From: Hansfordia pulvinata
Taxonomy: Eukaryota > Ascomycota > Sordariomycetes > Xylariales
Direction of reading: 5' to 3'
NCBI GenBank assembly: GCA_006538405.1
Contig: BJKQ01000002.1
Coordinates: 3,658,001 to 3,722,000 of the forward strand
Length of the DNA: 64,000 nt
Positions 47,965 to 58,508 of this stretch are shown piece by piece. The notes under the pieces were generated by a model. It did no database searches, had not been told where the DNA came from, and was given only the letters and a program-made list of their open reading frames with translations. A program made the position numbers and the translations under genes. Within the stretch, counting starts at the first letter, position 1, and every line of letters starts with the position of its first letter.

Positions 47965-49928
47965 CTACAGCAGGCTTCGGAAGTGCTGCCGCGAATCTGG
48001 GAGCCACATGCGGTTGCGGAGGCGCGACGCGTTGACCAGCTCGGGGCGCGCCTGGTCGAGGGACGAGATTCCCACGAGCTTCATGGCCGTGTCCAGCTCT
48101 TCGGCGAGAACTGGTCAAGTTGTCAGCGAAGGGAACCCAGGGAGAGAGACAGGCGAGGTGCCAAGAAAGTTGGCAGGCGAGAAGAATGGAGACCCGGACT
48201 CACTGTTGATGCACCTCTCGACGCCGTCGGCGCCGTACGCGGCGAGAGCGTAGAAGAAGGGCCGGCCGATGCCGACGGCGCTGGCGCCCAGGCACAGCGC
48301 CTTGAGGACGTCGGCGCCGTCGCGCGCCCCGCCGTCGACCATGACCTCCATCCTCCGGGCCGGGCGGTCTCTTCTCCTCCTGGCCTCCTCCTCCGCCCCC
48401 CCTCCGCCCCCTGCGGTACAGGGACCGGGTCCGTGAGGACCTCGGGGCACAGCTCGCGGATCTCGAGCAGCGTGGCCAGCGCGCTGGGGCGGAGTGGGCC
48501 TGGCGGCCGCCGTGGTTGCTGAGGACGATGCCGTCGACCCCGCGGGCGTGCGCCAGCGCCGCGTCCTCGGCCGTCTGCACGCCCTTGAGCACGAAGGGGC
48601 GGTCCCAGCCCCACTCGCGCCGGATCCAGGCCACGTGCTCCCACCCCATGGCCGGGTCGATCGACCCGGGCGTGGCCCGGCCGCCTATCGCGGGCCCCTC
48701 GTCGTCGTCGTCGTCCAGGCCGGCGGCCAGCGAGACGGCCTCCTCGGCCTGCAGGCGGCGGTCCTCCAGCCGCTTGCCCAGCACGGGCGCGTCGACCGTC
48801 ATCCACAGGCCCCGGAACCCGAGCCTGCGCGCCTTGCGGATGATGGCGAGCGCCTTCTGCCGGTCCGAGGGGCAGTAGAGCTGGAAGAAGAGGCTGGACG
48901 ACGGTGGCGGCGGCGGCGGTGGCGTCGTCTTCTGCGCGTCGTTGTCGTCGCCGTTGTCACTGTCGACAGCAGCAGCACTGCCGCTACCACCGCGAGGTGC
49001 TTCCCCCCTCTTCTCCCTCTCCCTCTCCTGCCTCTCCTGCCTCTCCATCTCCGCGGCGAAAGCGGCCACAATGTCCTCGGTGGTCCGGCTGCTCGCCGTG
49101 CTGACCACCGCGTGCGCGCCCCCCCTCGCCGCGCCGCGGACCATCTCGGCCTCGGCCTCCGGGCGCCCCGAGGCCGCCTGGCTGCCCATGGCGCTGACGA
49201 AGAACGGGTGGCGGGCGCGCCGCCCGTGGATCGCGGCCGTCTGATCCGCCGGCCTGGCCCCGACGGCGCGGAGGACCCGGGGCCGGAAGCCGACCAGGTC
49301 CCAGTCCCCCAGGTTGGCGCGCATCGACTCGCCCGAGTTGGCCGAGCTCGAGACGTAAACCCAGGGCCGCCGCTGCAGCGCCGCGCGGGCCGCCGGCTCG
49401 AAGTCGCGCGCGCTCACGCACAGGGCTAGTGGCGGGAGGGCCACCGCCGCCGCGGCTTTGTCATTGGCGTCGGTGGTGGAGGGGGAGGAGGAGGGATTGC
49501 TTGTCGTCGCCGCCGACCCTGATGACGTTGACGCCGTCAGGTCCGGCCGCGACAGCACGTTGAGGGACCCGGCCGTCGCCGGGTCGAGATCGCCCCGGAG
49601 GCTGCCCTCGGGCAGGTCGTCGACCATGTCGGGCGAGTGGATCTGGCTGAACTCTGCCGTGGCGTCCTTTTAGAACCCGGGGAGACGCGCAGGCATGGTC
49701 AGCGAGGGGGCTCGCTCGGTGGCGCGCGCGCGCGTGTGTGCAAGTAAATGTTGTGTATAGTAGGGAGTTAAGTAAACTCACCCCGCCGCCGTTCCTGAGC
49801 AGCACCGCAGGGCCGCCCGGGTGCTCGTGGACGAAAGACGTCACGTCGTACACCTTGGAGTGGATGACCAGCCAGCAGGACGACTTGGACTTGTGCTTCG
49901 CGACGTCCGCGCCGTGGATCCGGGCCAT
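47965..49928 (-). CDS. Cytochrome b2-type FMN-dependent 2-hydroxyacid dehydrogenase, with two apparent frameshifts
   Basis: Three exons: 49928-49782, 49666-48204 and 48110-47965. Residues 1 to about 80 form a cytochrome b5 domain with haem ligands in HEHPGG and QIHSPD. The FMN barrel follows with [42 protein letters not shown] (active Lys), SNHGGRQ (active His and Arg), [10 protein letters not shown] and ALGIGRPF-like [11 protein letters not shown]. The family oxidises L-lactate or related 2-hydroxyacids and passes electrons to cytochrome c or another acceptor. No clear mitochondrial presequence is seen. One base is missing near the G run 48486-48489 (after QAHSAP) and another in the C runs 48396-48411. 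With both, exon 2 ends in the right phase and the product is about 585 residues. A Pro/Asp/Ser-rich insert interrupts the barrel at about 48895-49045. Confidence 0.87.
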
Positions 49929-50807
49929 TGCCTTTGGAGGGGTGGAGGGGGGCGTTCAAATCGGGATCAGAGCCCTTTGGTAATGCTGTTGCTGCTCGCG
50001 GGAGGGCGAGGATATCGGTCGGCGCGCGGGTGTGTAAATAAGTGACGCAGTGGGCGAGAGAGTTTGTTCAAGTCGATGGCCGACGATGCTATCCATCAAA
50101 GCTAACGTTGAAAGCAGGCCCGCTCCAATAAGTGGCCTGGCCTGGCCTGGTCTGGCCCCATCGAGTATTAATAACCGAGCTGTCAAGAGGCGCCTCTTCC
50201 CCGTACAAAGCACATCCTCTCCAGATCAGCGGGTATGCGCCGCGGCCACTTTACCGAGAAGCGCGAGTGCGGAGGGCCCCAGGCCCCCGATTGCTGGCGG
50301 GGGTTGCGGCTACCGGGATGAATGCCGATCAGGCGGGGCCTGAGCTCGGTGGAAGTGGTGTTCCTGGCCGAGCCCGGTGCGGCGCATCATCGCCCGAGCC
50401 GGCAGACGGGTGGCGTATGTATCCCTGACGCGCCGCCAGCAAGGGTTTTTGCCTTTGCGTCTTACGCCGCACTTGGTCCTGCAAAGCTTCGCTTGTAGAT
50501 CTAGACGGGAAAAAAAAGGCAATGTTAACCACCCGTCGCGTTCGGCTGACAGCCCCGGACACTTCACGTACGCCGCGCCTTACCATCAAGTATGGCGCCT
50601 GGGCGGATATCACTGCGGCATGGCATATTGAGACGTTTGAGAATATGTGTCTGATTCCCACCATCATCTGAATGACCTGGATCTATCTTTTGTCTATTAA
50701 CCCTCATTTTCCGAGTGTGGGAAGCCTGGGTACGGTTCGAGACCAGGAAGGGCCGAAAGTCACGGTAGGCATCTTCCGGCTTCCCCCGCTAATCCCGTGC
50801 AATTGAT
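49929..50807. other. Spacer between two minus-strand genes
   Basis: About 880 bases holding the 3' flank of the aminotransferase and the promoter of the cytochrome b2-like gene. No gene seen. Confidence 0.5.
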
Positions 50808-52280
50808 TCAGTCGAGCTGGTCGACCGTCTGCCCGTTGCTCCCGTTGCTGCTCGCCTCGGGGGACACCTTGGAACCGTCCTCGCGGGCGACAGGGAAGCA
50901 CCAGCTGAACTCGTCCTTGACCTTGCCCAGCTGGATGCCCTGCAGCTGCGTGATCAGGCGCAGGCAGATCGGGCCGGCGTCCTCCTGGCTGTCCGCCAGG
51001 TAGGTGACCTTCTCGAGCTCCGCCTCGGTAGTCAGGCGGTCGTAGGCCCCCGCGGACGAGATGGACTGCGCGGAGGACGGGTCGACGCGGCGGGTGATGG
51101 AGCGGATGGGCACCAGGGCGGCGGCGGTGCCGGCGGCCATGACCTCGGAGAACCGGGGCAGCTCCGAGTATTTGATCTGAGGAATGGTAAGTATATATCC
51201 GCGCCCGCGGGGATTTTCAGGACGTGAGGAGATATCAGCAAGAAAAAGAAGAAGATGAAAAAAAAAAAAGACGTACAGATCTCTTCTCCGTCTTCCAGCC
51301 AAAGCTCTTGCCAATGTCGAGCACGCTGTCCGAGGTGACGCTGTTGATGACGTTCTTGGAGTCGGGGACGACGAGGGTGACGTCGTCGCCGTTGACCAGG
51401 GCGCCGATGAAGCCGCTGGTGCTGAACTCGTCGACCTCGGAGTGGGTGGCGCTGTCGAGGTGCAGGGTGATGCCGAAGCCCTGGGCGCGGGCGCGGTCGC
51501 TCCAGCGGAGGACGGGGCGTAGTTGCCGCCGACCTTGGCGCTGCCGGTGCCGTTGGGGGCGGCGCGGTCAAAGTCGTCGAGGATGAGGGCGTTGACGGGG
51601 TGGGTGCCGTGGTAGACGCCGGTGGGCAGGACGTAGACGCAGAAGGTGTACTCCTCCGGGGGGCTGAGGCCGAGCTGGGCCGAGGAGCCGTAGATCTGGG
51701 GGCGGATGTACATGGCGGCGCCCGTCTCGTGGGGCGGGACGTACTCGGCGTTGAGCGAGACGGCGGCCTTGACGGCCTCGACGAACAGGTCCTGCGGGAC
51801 CGGGGGCACCGAGATGTACTCGGCCGAGTGCTGCATGCGGGCGGCGTTGCGGTCGGGGCGGAAGACGGTGATCTGGTCGTCGGGGGTGCGGAAGGCCTTG
51901 AGGCCCTCGTAGGCCTGCTGGCCGTAGTTGAGGGCGGGGGCCATGCCGTGGATGCGCATGAAGGGGTCCTTGACGAACTGGGGCGCCGACCAGCGGCCCG
52001 TCTTGACCGAGTAGTGCGACTCGATGTGTCCGTTGACTGTGTGTCATGTCGCGCACGTGGCGCGTCGTCAGCTTCGTCATCGGAGCAGGGAGGGTTGGAG
52101 GGAGGGGGGTGCCGGCCGGTCGTCTGGAAGGTGACACGGCGGCTGGGGAGGGAAAGGGGGAGGGGGAAGGATTTGTTTGGTCTGCGTGTCTTGAGCCGCT
52201 GTCGTTCTCACCTTCGCGGACGCGGAAGCCGACGTTGGACCAGTCAATGGTGTTGACCGGGGCGGGGGGAAGTGAGCCAT
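50808..52280 (-). CDS. Branched-chain amino-acid aminotransferase, with two apparent frameshifts
   Basis: Three exons: 52280-52212, 52036-51277 and 51176-50808. It is a class IV, PLP-dependent enzyme that interconverts Leu/Ile/Val and their 2-oxo acids with glutamate. The conserved path [47 protein letters not shown] and the KVGGNYAP motif (Lys191, expected PLP lysine) is clear. [24 protein letters not shown] and a normal C-terminus follow. The frame breaks twice: in exon 1, between MAHFPP and VNTIDW (G runs 52259-52262/52264-52269), and in exon 2 right after KVGGNYAP (G run 51514-51517). One extra base at each makes all exon phases agree and gives 399 residues. The short leader suggests a cytosolic form. 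Confidence 0.9.
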
Positions 52281-53428
52281 GTTGCACGAGGATCTGTGGC
52301 GGGCCGGGCGGCGGGCAAGTGGTGTGACGAATACGTTGTCTTGCAGGCGTGGGAGCTGTCGAGGGGTTGCAAGAAGCAGGCACCAGAGAAGCGACTTGAG
52401 GGTATCGTCAGTTGTCCTGACGGCGGAAGCAGTGAGAATTGGACGTTTTGGAGGGGCAGATCGGAGGGCGAGCGGTGTCGGGCGTCAGCGCCTCAGCCAT
52501 TAGCCCGCCACTACAAAGTAAGGTAAGGATCGGACAGTCCGGGACTGACTGGTACTAGTTAGGAGGTAGGGAGTTACGAGTACGCCCTCCCGAAGCCGGG
52601 TGCCCCGCCGGTCAGCCAGGCGCTGACAATCCATGGAAGCGAATTTTCCCACCGCGCGACCCGCGTTCTGGGGCTGGAGGGGTCAGGCAGGCGACAAGCC
52701 GTAGCTGGTGGGACCCTGTGCTGGGTTTCTTCGCCCCTCCGCGAACGGCGACGAGGGGTCGACCTGCATCCCGAAACGGCCTAGTCCTTGCCCCGCGATA
52801 GTGGACATTTTCGGGTGGGCTTCATCATTCAGGGCCTCAGGGCCCTTCACCAGTGTGAGGGGGAACCTCAAGATCTTACATAGGAGGTGCCTAGGGGAGG
52901 TACTCGTAGGTAGGTACCTAGTGGCGCCTAGCAGCCCCGGACAGGCCCCACCGCGGGGGATCTGCCCACTGCAACGCAACGTCTCGGCCGTATTCACCGC
53001 CCTCATTCCGCTGCCCACGCGCACGACACTTGTGCATATTCCCGACAGCCGGGACGCGGTTGAAGATTGAATATTGCTCGTCAACTTCGAACCCTTTAAT
53101 CATCAAAGTGGAAGCAGTGAGCTAGCTCTAAGCAGCAAGTACGGGACTCGGGCCGGGTCATCTGTTAATAATCACACGTTCAGGAAAGCCCAAGACAGCA
53201 TAACGTCAGACACATTAGGGAGGTAAGGTGTAAGTAGGTAGGATCATGGACACGACGGCCGGACCTGGACAGGTTTGAGATATGTCAAATGCGTACTTCC
53301 CATGCGGGTCAGCAGCGACTACCTAGTCTAGACCTGATCGTTAATGGAAATCTTCTCCAGACGGCCTCTCGACTGCTTCATAAACACGACAGGAAACCCC
53401 GCCGGCCGGCCGGGCCGCCGATCGAGGC
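52281..53428. other. Aminotransferase promoter and transferase 3' flank
   Basis: No gene seen. TACGAGTA words lie at 52575 and 52901, the latter fused to TAGGTACCTA. Confidence 0.5.
52901..52920. repeat. Joined TACTCGTA and TAGGTACCTA words
   Basis: The two recurrent word families abut: TACTCGTA at 52901-52908, then GG, then TAGGTACCTA at 52911-52920. Confidence 0.7.
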
Positions 53429-54190
53429 TCAGAAGTACAGCTTCAGCCCCTCGGCCTCGACGGCGGCCCGGAGGCCCTCCGACCCGGCCTCGACCGAGCG
53501 CAGCAACCCCTCCCAGCTGGGGTACCGCTCCGCCATGGGCACGCCGATCCCGTTGCCCCAGCGCCAGAAGAAGTACAGGTTGAAGTCGACCAGCGTCAGG
53601 CCCTCGCCCACCGCGAAGGCGCCTTTGCCTTTGCCGCGGCGACCCTCGAGCCGCCGCTCGATCCGCGCGAAGCACTCCTCCACGAACCGCCGCCCCTGCT
53701 CCCGCACCACCAGGGCCGCCGCCTCGGTCTCCGCCTCGCGCCCCGGCCCGGCGGCCCCGACGAACCGCTCCGGCCTCCACAGGGCCCCGAACCCGCGCCC
53801 GTGCAGCGTCCCGGACAGCCAGGCCAGCCACTCGCCGACGCGCGCCCGGTCCTCCGGCGCGTCCCCGCCCAGCAGCGCCTGCCCGCGCCCCGCGTCCGGC
53901 GCCAGCTGCGCCGCCAGCGTCAGGATCGCCGGCAGCTCCGTCACTACCACCTCTTTCTCCTCCCCCTCGTTGCCCCCGCCCCCGCCAATGGCCAGCGCCG
54001 GCACGTAGCCCATGTGGTGCACCTGGGCCACGTATTCGGCCCGCGTCAGGCTGCCGTCCGCCGGCGCCGGCCCCTCCGGCGTCCGCTTCATCGGCACCTC
54101 CTCGAACGGCACCTCCAGGTGCCGCAGCACGGCGTGGGCCGCGAACGAGCACGCCCCGTCCATGCGGTAGAGTTTGAGCTGCGGCGCCAT
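53429..54190 (-). CDS. Glutathione S-transferase-like protein
   Basis: Single exon, 253 residues. The N-terminal thioredoxin-like half starts LKLYRMDGACSFAAHAVLRHLEV, with a Ser in the position of the first-helix catalytic residue, and has VTELPAIL, the strand-turn that includes the cis-Pro/Glu-binding segment. The C-terminal all-helical half includes the conserved LTLVDFNLYFFWRWG (an N-capping box Asp). The family conjugates or transfers glutathione, usually in detoxification in the cytosol, and resembles bacterial-type GSTs. GC content is very high and the frame is intact. A Gly/Glu-rich loop (GGGGGNEGEEKE) lies in the thioredoxin-like half. No signal peptide. Confidence 0.85.
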   Translation of the reverse strand: MAPQLKLYRMDGACSFAAHAVLRHLEVPFEEVPMKRTPEGPAPADGSLTRAEYVAQVHHMGYVPALAIGGGGGNEGEEKEVVVTELPAILTLAAQLAPDAGRGQALLGGDAPEDRARVGEWLAWLSGTLHGRGFGALWRPERFVGAAGPGREAETEAAALVVREQGRRFVEECFARIERRLEGRRGKGKGAFAVGEGLTLVDFNLYFFWRWGNGIGVPMAERYPSWEGLLRSVEAGSEGLRAAVEAEGLKLYF

Positions 54191-55538
54191 GTCTTGCTGT
54201 GCGTGCGCGTAATTTTGGTGGACTGGGGTTCGTGATCTTTTATATTTTGATATTATTATAACAAGCTTTGGTGTCGCTGCGGAAAAAAAAGATGGCGTAT
54301 ATGTTGAGGAGATTCCGTATCAACTGCTGGCTTGCTGATGTGCCTGCTGCCCGAGGTAGAATATCACAATCCCAGGGCCGGATATCCTCAACGTCAAATA
54401 GTCCTCCAACCTTGACAGACGCCCTTTTGCCAATGCTCTTGCCAAATCCTCGTGGAGCCAGTAATCGGCCGCTAGCTGGACCGGCCGGCCGCTCGCTTTG
54501 TAAGCCACCGTGGCGGCTAGCCGGGATTTCTAAGCACGAATTCGAGAGCAAGCATTCCAGGTTCAAAAACAACACTCTAGATGATGGATGGTCTCGAAGA
54601 TGACACGTTGTTCCTCGGGCGAGGAGCTGTCCGCCTGCACCGCTCGCTAGAAGATGCCCAAAGCGCGCTCGATGCTCGGCAAGGCACAGCCTGCCTGCAT
54701 ATGCCAGCCCGAAAACGGCGTCCTTTCAGCGAGCCTTTGCCCGAACGAGCCAAAGACAGCAACCGTCTGACTTGATGAGCACCGCTGTTCGCCCCCATAG
54801 CCGCCTCGTAAGCTACCACTCAGCACTCCCATGGCGTGGCCTCGCACTGGGCCCCATTCATATTCGGATTCAATGGATGCCTAGCTTGTTCAGAATTTGG
54901 AATGCCCTCTTCGCTCGGCTGTGGCGGATGCCGCAGCAGGAAGGATATAGCTTCCGAGCTTCTCCCGAGTAAACGCCTCAACTCCTGAAAGCGTCACTGA
55001 TCTGCGCAGCACACATTCTGTAGGTAAGTCAACGCACACCCGTGAGGAACCCATTGTAACTCAGCCAGGTTTGAGCCGGTCTTCAAGGCTCCTCCTGGAT
55101 TCATGCAGCTGTCGCAATCAGAGCGGAGAAACACCCGCCTTGGGAAGCCGGCAAAGGCATTGCGACCCATGAGAACTTGTGAGCAAATGGACATCAAGAT
55201 GAATGACAGCGCAAGAACCAAGCACTGGTTCCAGACGTGAACAAACAGAATGATAATTATGGACAAGCTCAAATGTGTCCTGATGTCTACGAAGCGCGAT
55301 AGCACAGCCGCTTCAGGTGTTATCTTGGTAGCCAGGCGTGCAGGGCCAGAAGCCCAGGTTCTCGCCTGCCTCGCCCACGGAGCCCTTAAGCTATGATTCG
55401 TGGCACCACGCAGTCTCTGTATTTGCATGCTCATGATTCAAAGTCACTAAGCAATCAAAAGCCGGCCCGTGTAACGTTCTTCCTGTCACGTCTCAAGCTA
55501 TTGCCCTTTCGAATCGCTGTGCCCGACCGAGACATCCT
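54191..55538. other. 1.3-kb spacer
   Basis: A minus-strand frame at 55434-54994 (146 codons) contains a hydrophobic stretch (IIIILFVHVWNQCLVLALSFILM) and could be a small membrane protein, but nothing supports it beyond that. Otherwise no gene seen. Confidence 0.45.
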
Positions 55539-58508
55539 CTATTCGCCATTCTCCAGTTTGTCCATTCGGAAGATGAACTCGGCCTGGAGTTTGACCAACA
55601 ACCCCCAATGGCACCGTCGTCCATGTCTGAGCTCTGAAGGGTTTTCAAGGTATCATGAAGACTCATGATCAGTTTCCTTCGCCGAAGCAATGTTCCCGAC
55701 GCTGATGTAGCTTTCTTGCGCTCAAGGTGGGCTTCAAGGGTGTCAGAAACGGTCCTTGCGGTGTCGATAAAGTCACGAGGGAGGCCTATGGCGCGCGCCA
55801 AATTAATGCCATATCGCTGCTCAACGACGGGCCCCGACTCGATCTTGTAGAGCATCTTCATTGTCGGCACGTCCGTGTCTCTTTCCGAGAGCTGAGCGGT
55901 CAAGTGGAGATTGAGGACTCCCGGGCGACTTTGCATGATGTCGGCTACGCTGAAGATCAGTCGCAGGATATGGAAGTAACCAAGTGCGGCTTACCGAGCT
56001 GGTGGAAGTGTGTCACAAACCAGACCATGGCATTACTCTGTATCAATGCCTCGGAGATGGCCAGAGCAATGGCCAGGCCATCTCGTGTGCTTGTACCGCG
56101 CCCGAGTTCGTCGATAATCGCCAGACTTCGCTCGTTGATGTTCCTGCGTATGGGTTAGACTTGCCGCATTCTGGGAAGAGAGACGAACCGAAGGATGAAA
56201 GCCGCCTCTCGCATCTCCAAAGAGAAAGTGGACATGTTGGCCTCGATGCTGTCATCCGTCGACATCCGGACAAACAATTGATCGACTAGCGGGAAGGCGG
56301 CGTATTCGGCCGGAACAAAGCATCCAATCTGCGCCATGACCTGAAGCAGGGATACCATGCGAATGTACGTGCTCTTCCCGCTCATGTTACAACCCGTGAT
56401 CATCTGAAATCGGTGCTGTCTATCGGCGAAGACATCATTTGGCACGAACCTGTCAGGATGAACCTGGAAGATGGTGAGATGAAGACGGCTGAGGGGGAGA
56501 GGGCTTACCCTTTCGCAAACCGGGTGCCGTGCAGACTTCAGCGCCAATTTCTCTGTGATTTCGGGTCTGACATAATCCCTAGTAGTGGCCGATTGGCCGA
56601 ATGAAGCCACCATGTCGACAAGGGCAATGCTCTCACATACCCTGAACATGTTCGGGACGTACTTTCTGATATCGCCGAGAAGATCCTGGATTATTTGATC
56701 GCTCATCATGACGGCTTCGTTGTGCGAGTCCTGTAGTCTGTTGTTCAGCTGAATCAATTGCATCGTTTGGAACTGCACCCAACCGCCTTTGGTGACCGCG
56801 TTGATGATCCATTCCGGCATCGCTCGGTCCTCGAACTCGCTGATGCGGAGTCGCAGCCAATAGTTTCTTCGCTGATCGAACTTCAGATCCGCGGCAACAT
56901 TGAGCTCGTCTGAAACTTGTCAGCAATTGGGCAGTGCTTTTCGGAACCGGACCCGAACCGTTCAAGGTTTTGACAAGTTCGTGAACATCGCCTGTCAGAT
57001 CTTTGTACGTCTGTCGGACTACATCGAGGAGCCCCTTGACACCGGCCTATTGTCGCGTAAGATGACAGTGGCCAGCCTTTGCGAGGATCATACCTTGACT
57101 GCATATGTTCTGTTGTGACGCTGGTCCACGGGCGCCTTGGCGAAGGTCACGTCGTCATTGATCGTTGCTCGAACTAGATCCAAGACTGGCTGAGTCAACT
57201 GGGGTCGACAGGCCTCGCGAGCTCTCGTGAGAAGGCTGGCTCGGGCATCGGCCAGGGCCTCGTGCAATGGCGCTACTGCACCGATGAAAGACTTGATTGC
57301 CAGCACGTCATTTATTGCCTGCTCGGCTGCTTGGATATTTCCCTGCTGAGGAATGATGACCAGCTTTCAGGTGTCAGCCAGCTTCATCCATCAGTTACAG
57401 TGCGACTGACCTTGGTGAGTAGTTTCTCCACGTCGCCAAAGCCCTTCAAGGCTGGCAAAAATCAGCAGAAGAACCTTTTGAGCGGGGGGACTGTCTACCT
57501 TTGCGCACCTTGAAGAACATTTCCTCGTTGGTGGTCAGATCATCAAGCGCGTCGTAGCGGGGCTCCAAGGTGTTTTCAAACTGAGCCGAGGGCTGCAAGA
57601 TGTTGCTCCGCAGCATGCGAGAACCCATGGGTGTCAATGTCTCATTTAGCAGTCCAAAAAGACAATCCTTTGACTTGGCATCGCGTATGTTCTGGATGAG
57701 TTCGAGCGAGTGGATGGTGGATATGTCAATCATCATTGTGTCCTCGGAGGGTTTGTACGAGATCCGAAGGGAGTGCGACGAGATCGAAAGGGAGCATGAA
57801 TCCTGAATGAAGCTAATGGCCTGCATGTGATAGCTGTCAGTCTAGCCGCGTGTACGGGCACACTGTCGACTGCTAACTCACTGCCGCGAATGCGCAAGTT
57901 GCGAAGAAATTGCCTTGCATGGCCACCTTGGTAGCTTCGACATCCTCTCTGAAGCCGAGTGTCTGGACGAGTTGAAGCCCGGCACTCTCAGCCCAGTACT
58001 TACGGTCGACCGGGTGGATGTGGGTGCCGGCCAGCTCTTCTTCCAGGATCGAGAGCAGGTTGGACTTTGGGTTGAAGGAAGTGCCGATGACGAGGATGTA
58101 GGACGGCTCGTACATTTGGATCTTGTGCACAGTCTTGACGTAGAACTGCGAATCGCAGATCTGGCTCAGTGTTGCTTCGCTGGTGGATAGGTTGACGAAG
58201 GCCAGGCCGACGGACGGTGAGACGCCACGGGCCTCGCTCACGGCACAGACAACATTGTGAGGGTCGGAGCCCCAGAGAGACGACACAGATCGCGAGCGGG
58301 TCCTGCGACGCGAGGCATTGACGGACCTGGCAGACGCTGCTTCCGTCTGAAAGCTCGCGACGGAGGAGCTGCTGGGACTCACAGAGCGGTACGAGCTTTG
58401 CCGACTTTCTGTGCGCGAAGTCTCGGTCTCGGTCAGCCTTGACGACGGCGGCGGAAGAGTCGATGCGCTGGGCCGAGACACCAGAAATGGGTCAGAAGAA
58501 CGCGCCAT
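55539..58508 (-). CDS. msh4: MutS homologue 4 (meiotic crossover protein MSH4), with one apparent frameshift
   Basis: Nine exons: 58508-57882, 57820-57499, 57451-57411, 57345-57094, 57046-56959, 56909-56509, 56463-56189, 56143-55995 and 55944-55539. These give about 853 residues. After a Ser-rich leader come the MutS connector, core and clamp, then the ATPase domain. Its Walker A is GCNMSGKST at 601-609 (the Cys is typical of MSH4). The downstream [19 protein letters not shown] matches MSH4, and the Walker B is [12 protein letters not shown] with D680/E681. There is no mismatch-binding domain I, as expected for MSH4. With MSH5 it forms a clamp that stabilises meiotic recombination intermediates. 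One G is missing in the run at 55602-55606 (plus-strand CCCCC). With it the tail reads [22 protein letters not shown] and stops at 55539; without it the frame runs on to 55493. The 41-base exon 3 and 45-base intron 6 are unusually short. Confidence 0.93.

Noticed and set aside
50701..50760. GGTTCGAGACC, a tRNA B-box-like word
   Set aside because: The flanks do not pair as a T-arm, and no A-box, acceptor stem or anticodon arm is found at the right spacing.
54994..55434. Possible small membrane protein
   Set aside because: One hydrophobic stretch only, no promoter or homology signal; kept only as a note in the spacer entry.
56464..56508. Reading MSH4 through this segment as coding
   Set aside because: It is in frame and stop-free, but it has GTAAGC/CAG ends and inserts 15 residues into a conserved block, so I treat it as an intron.
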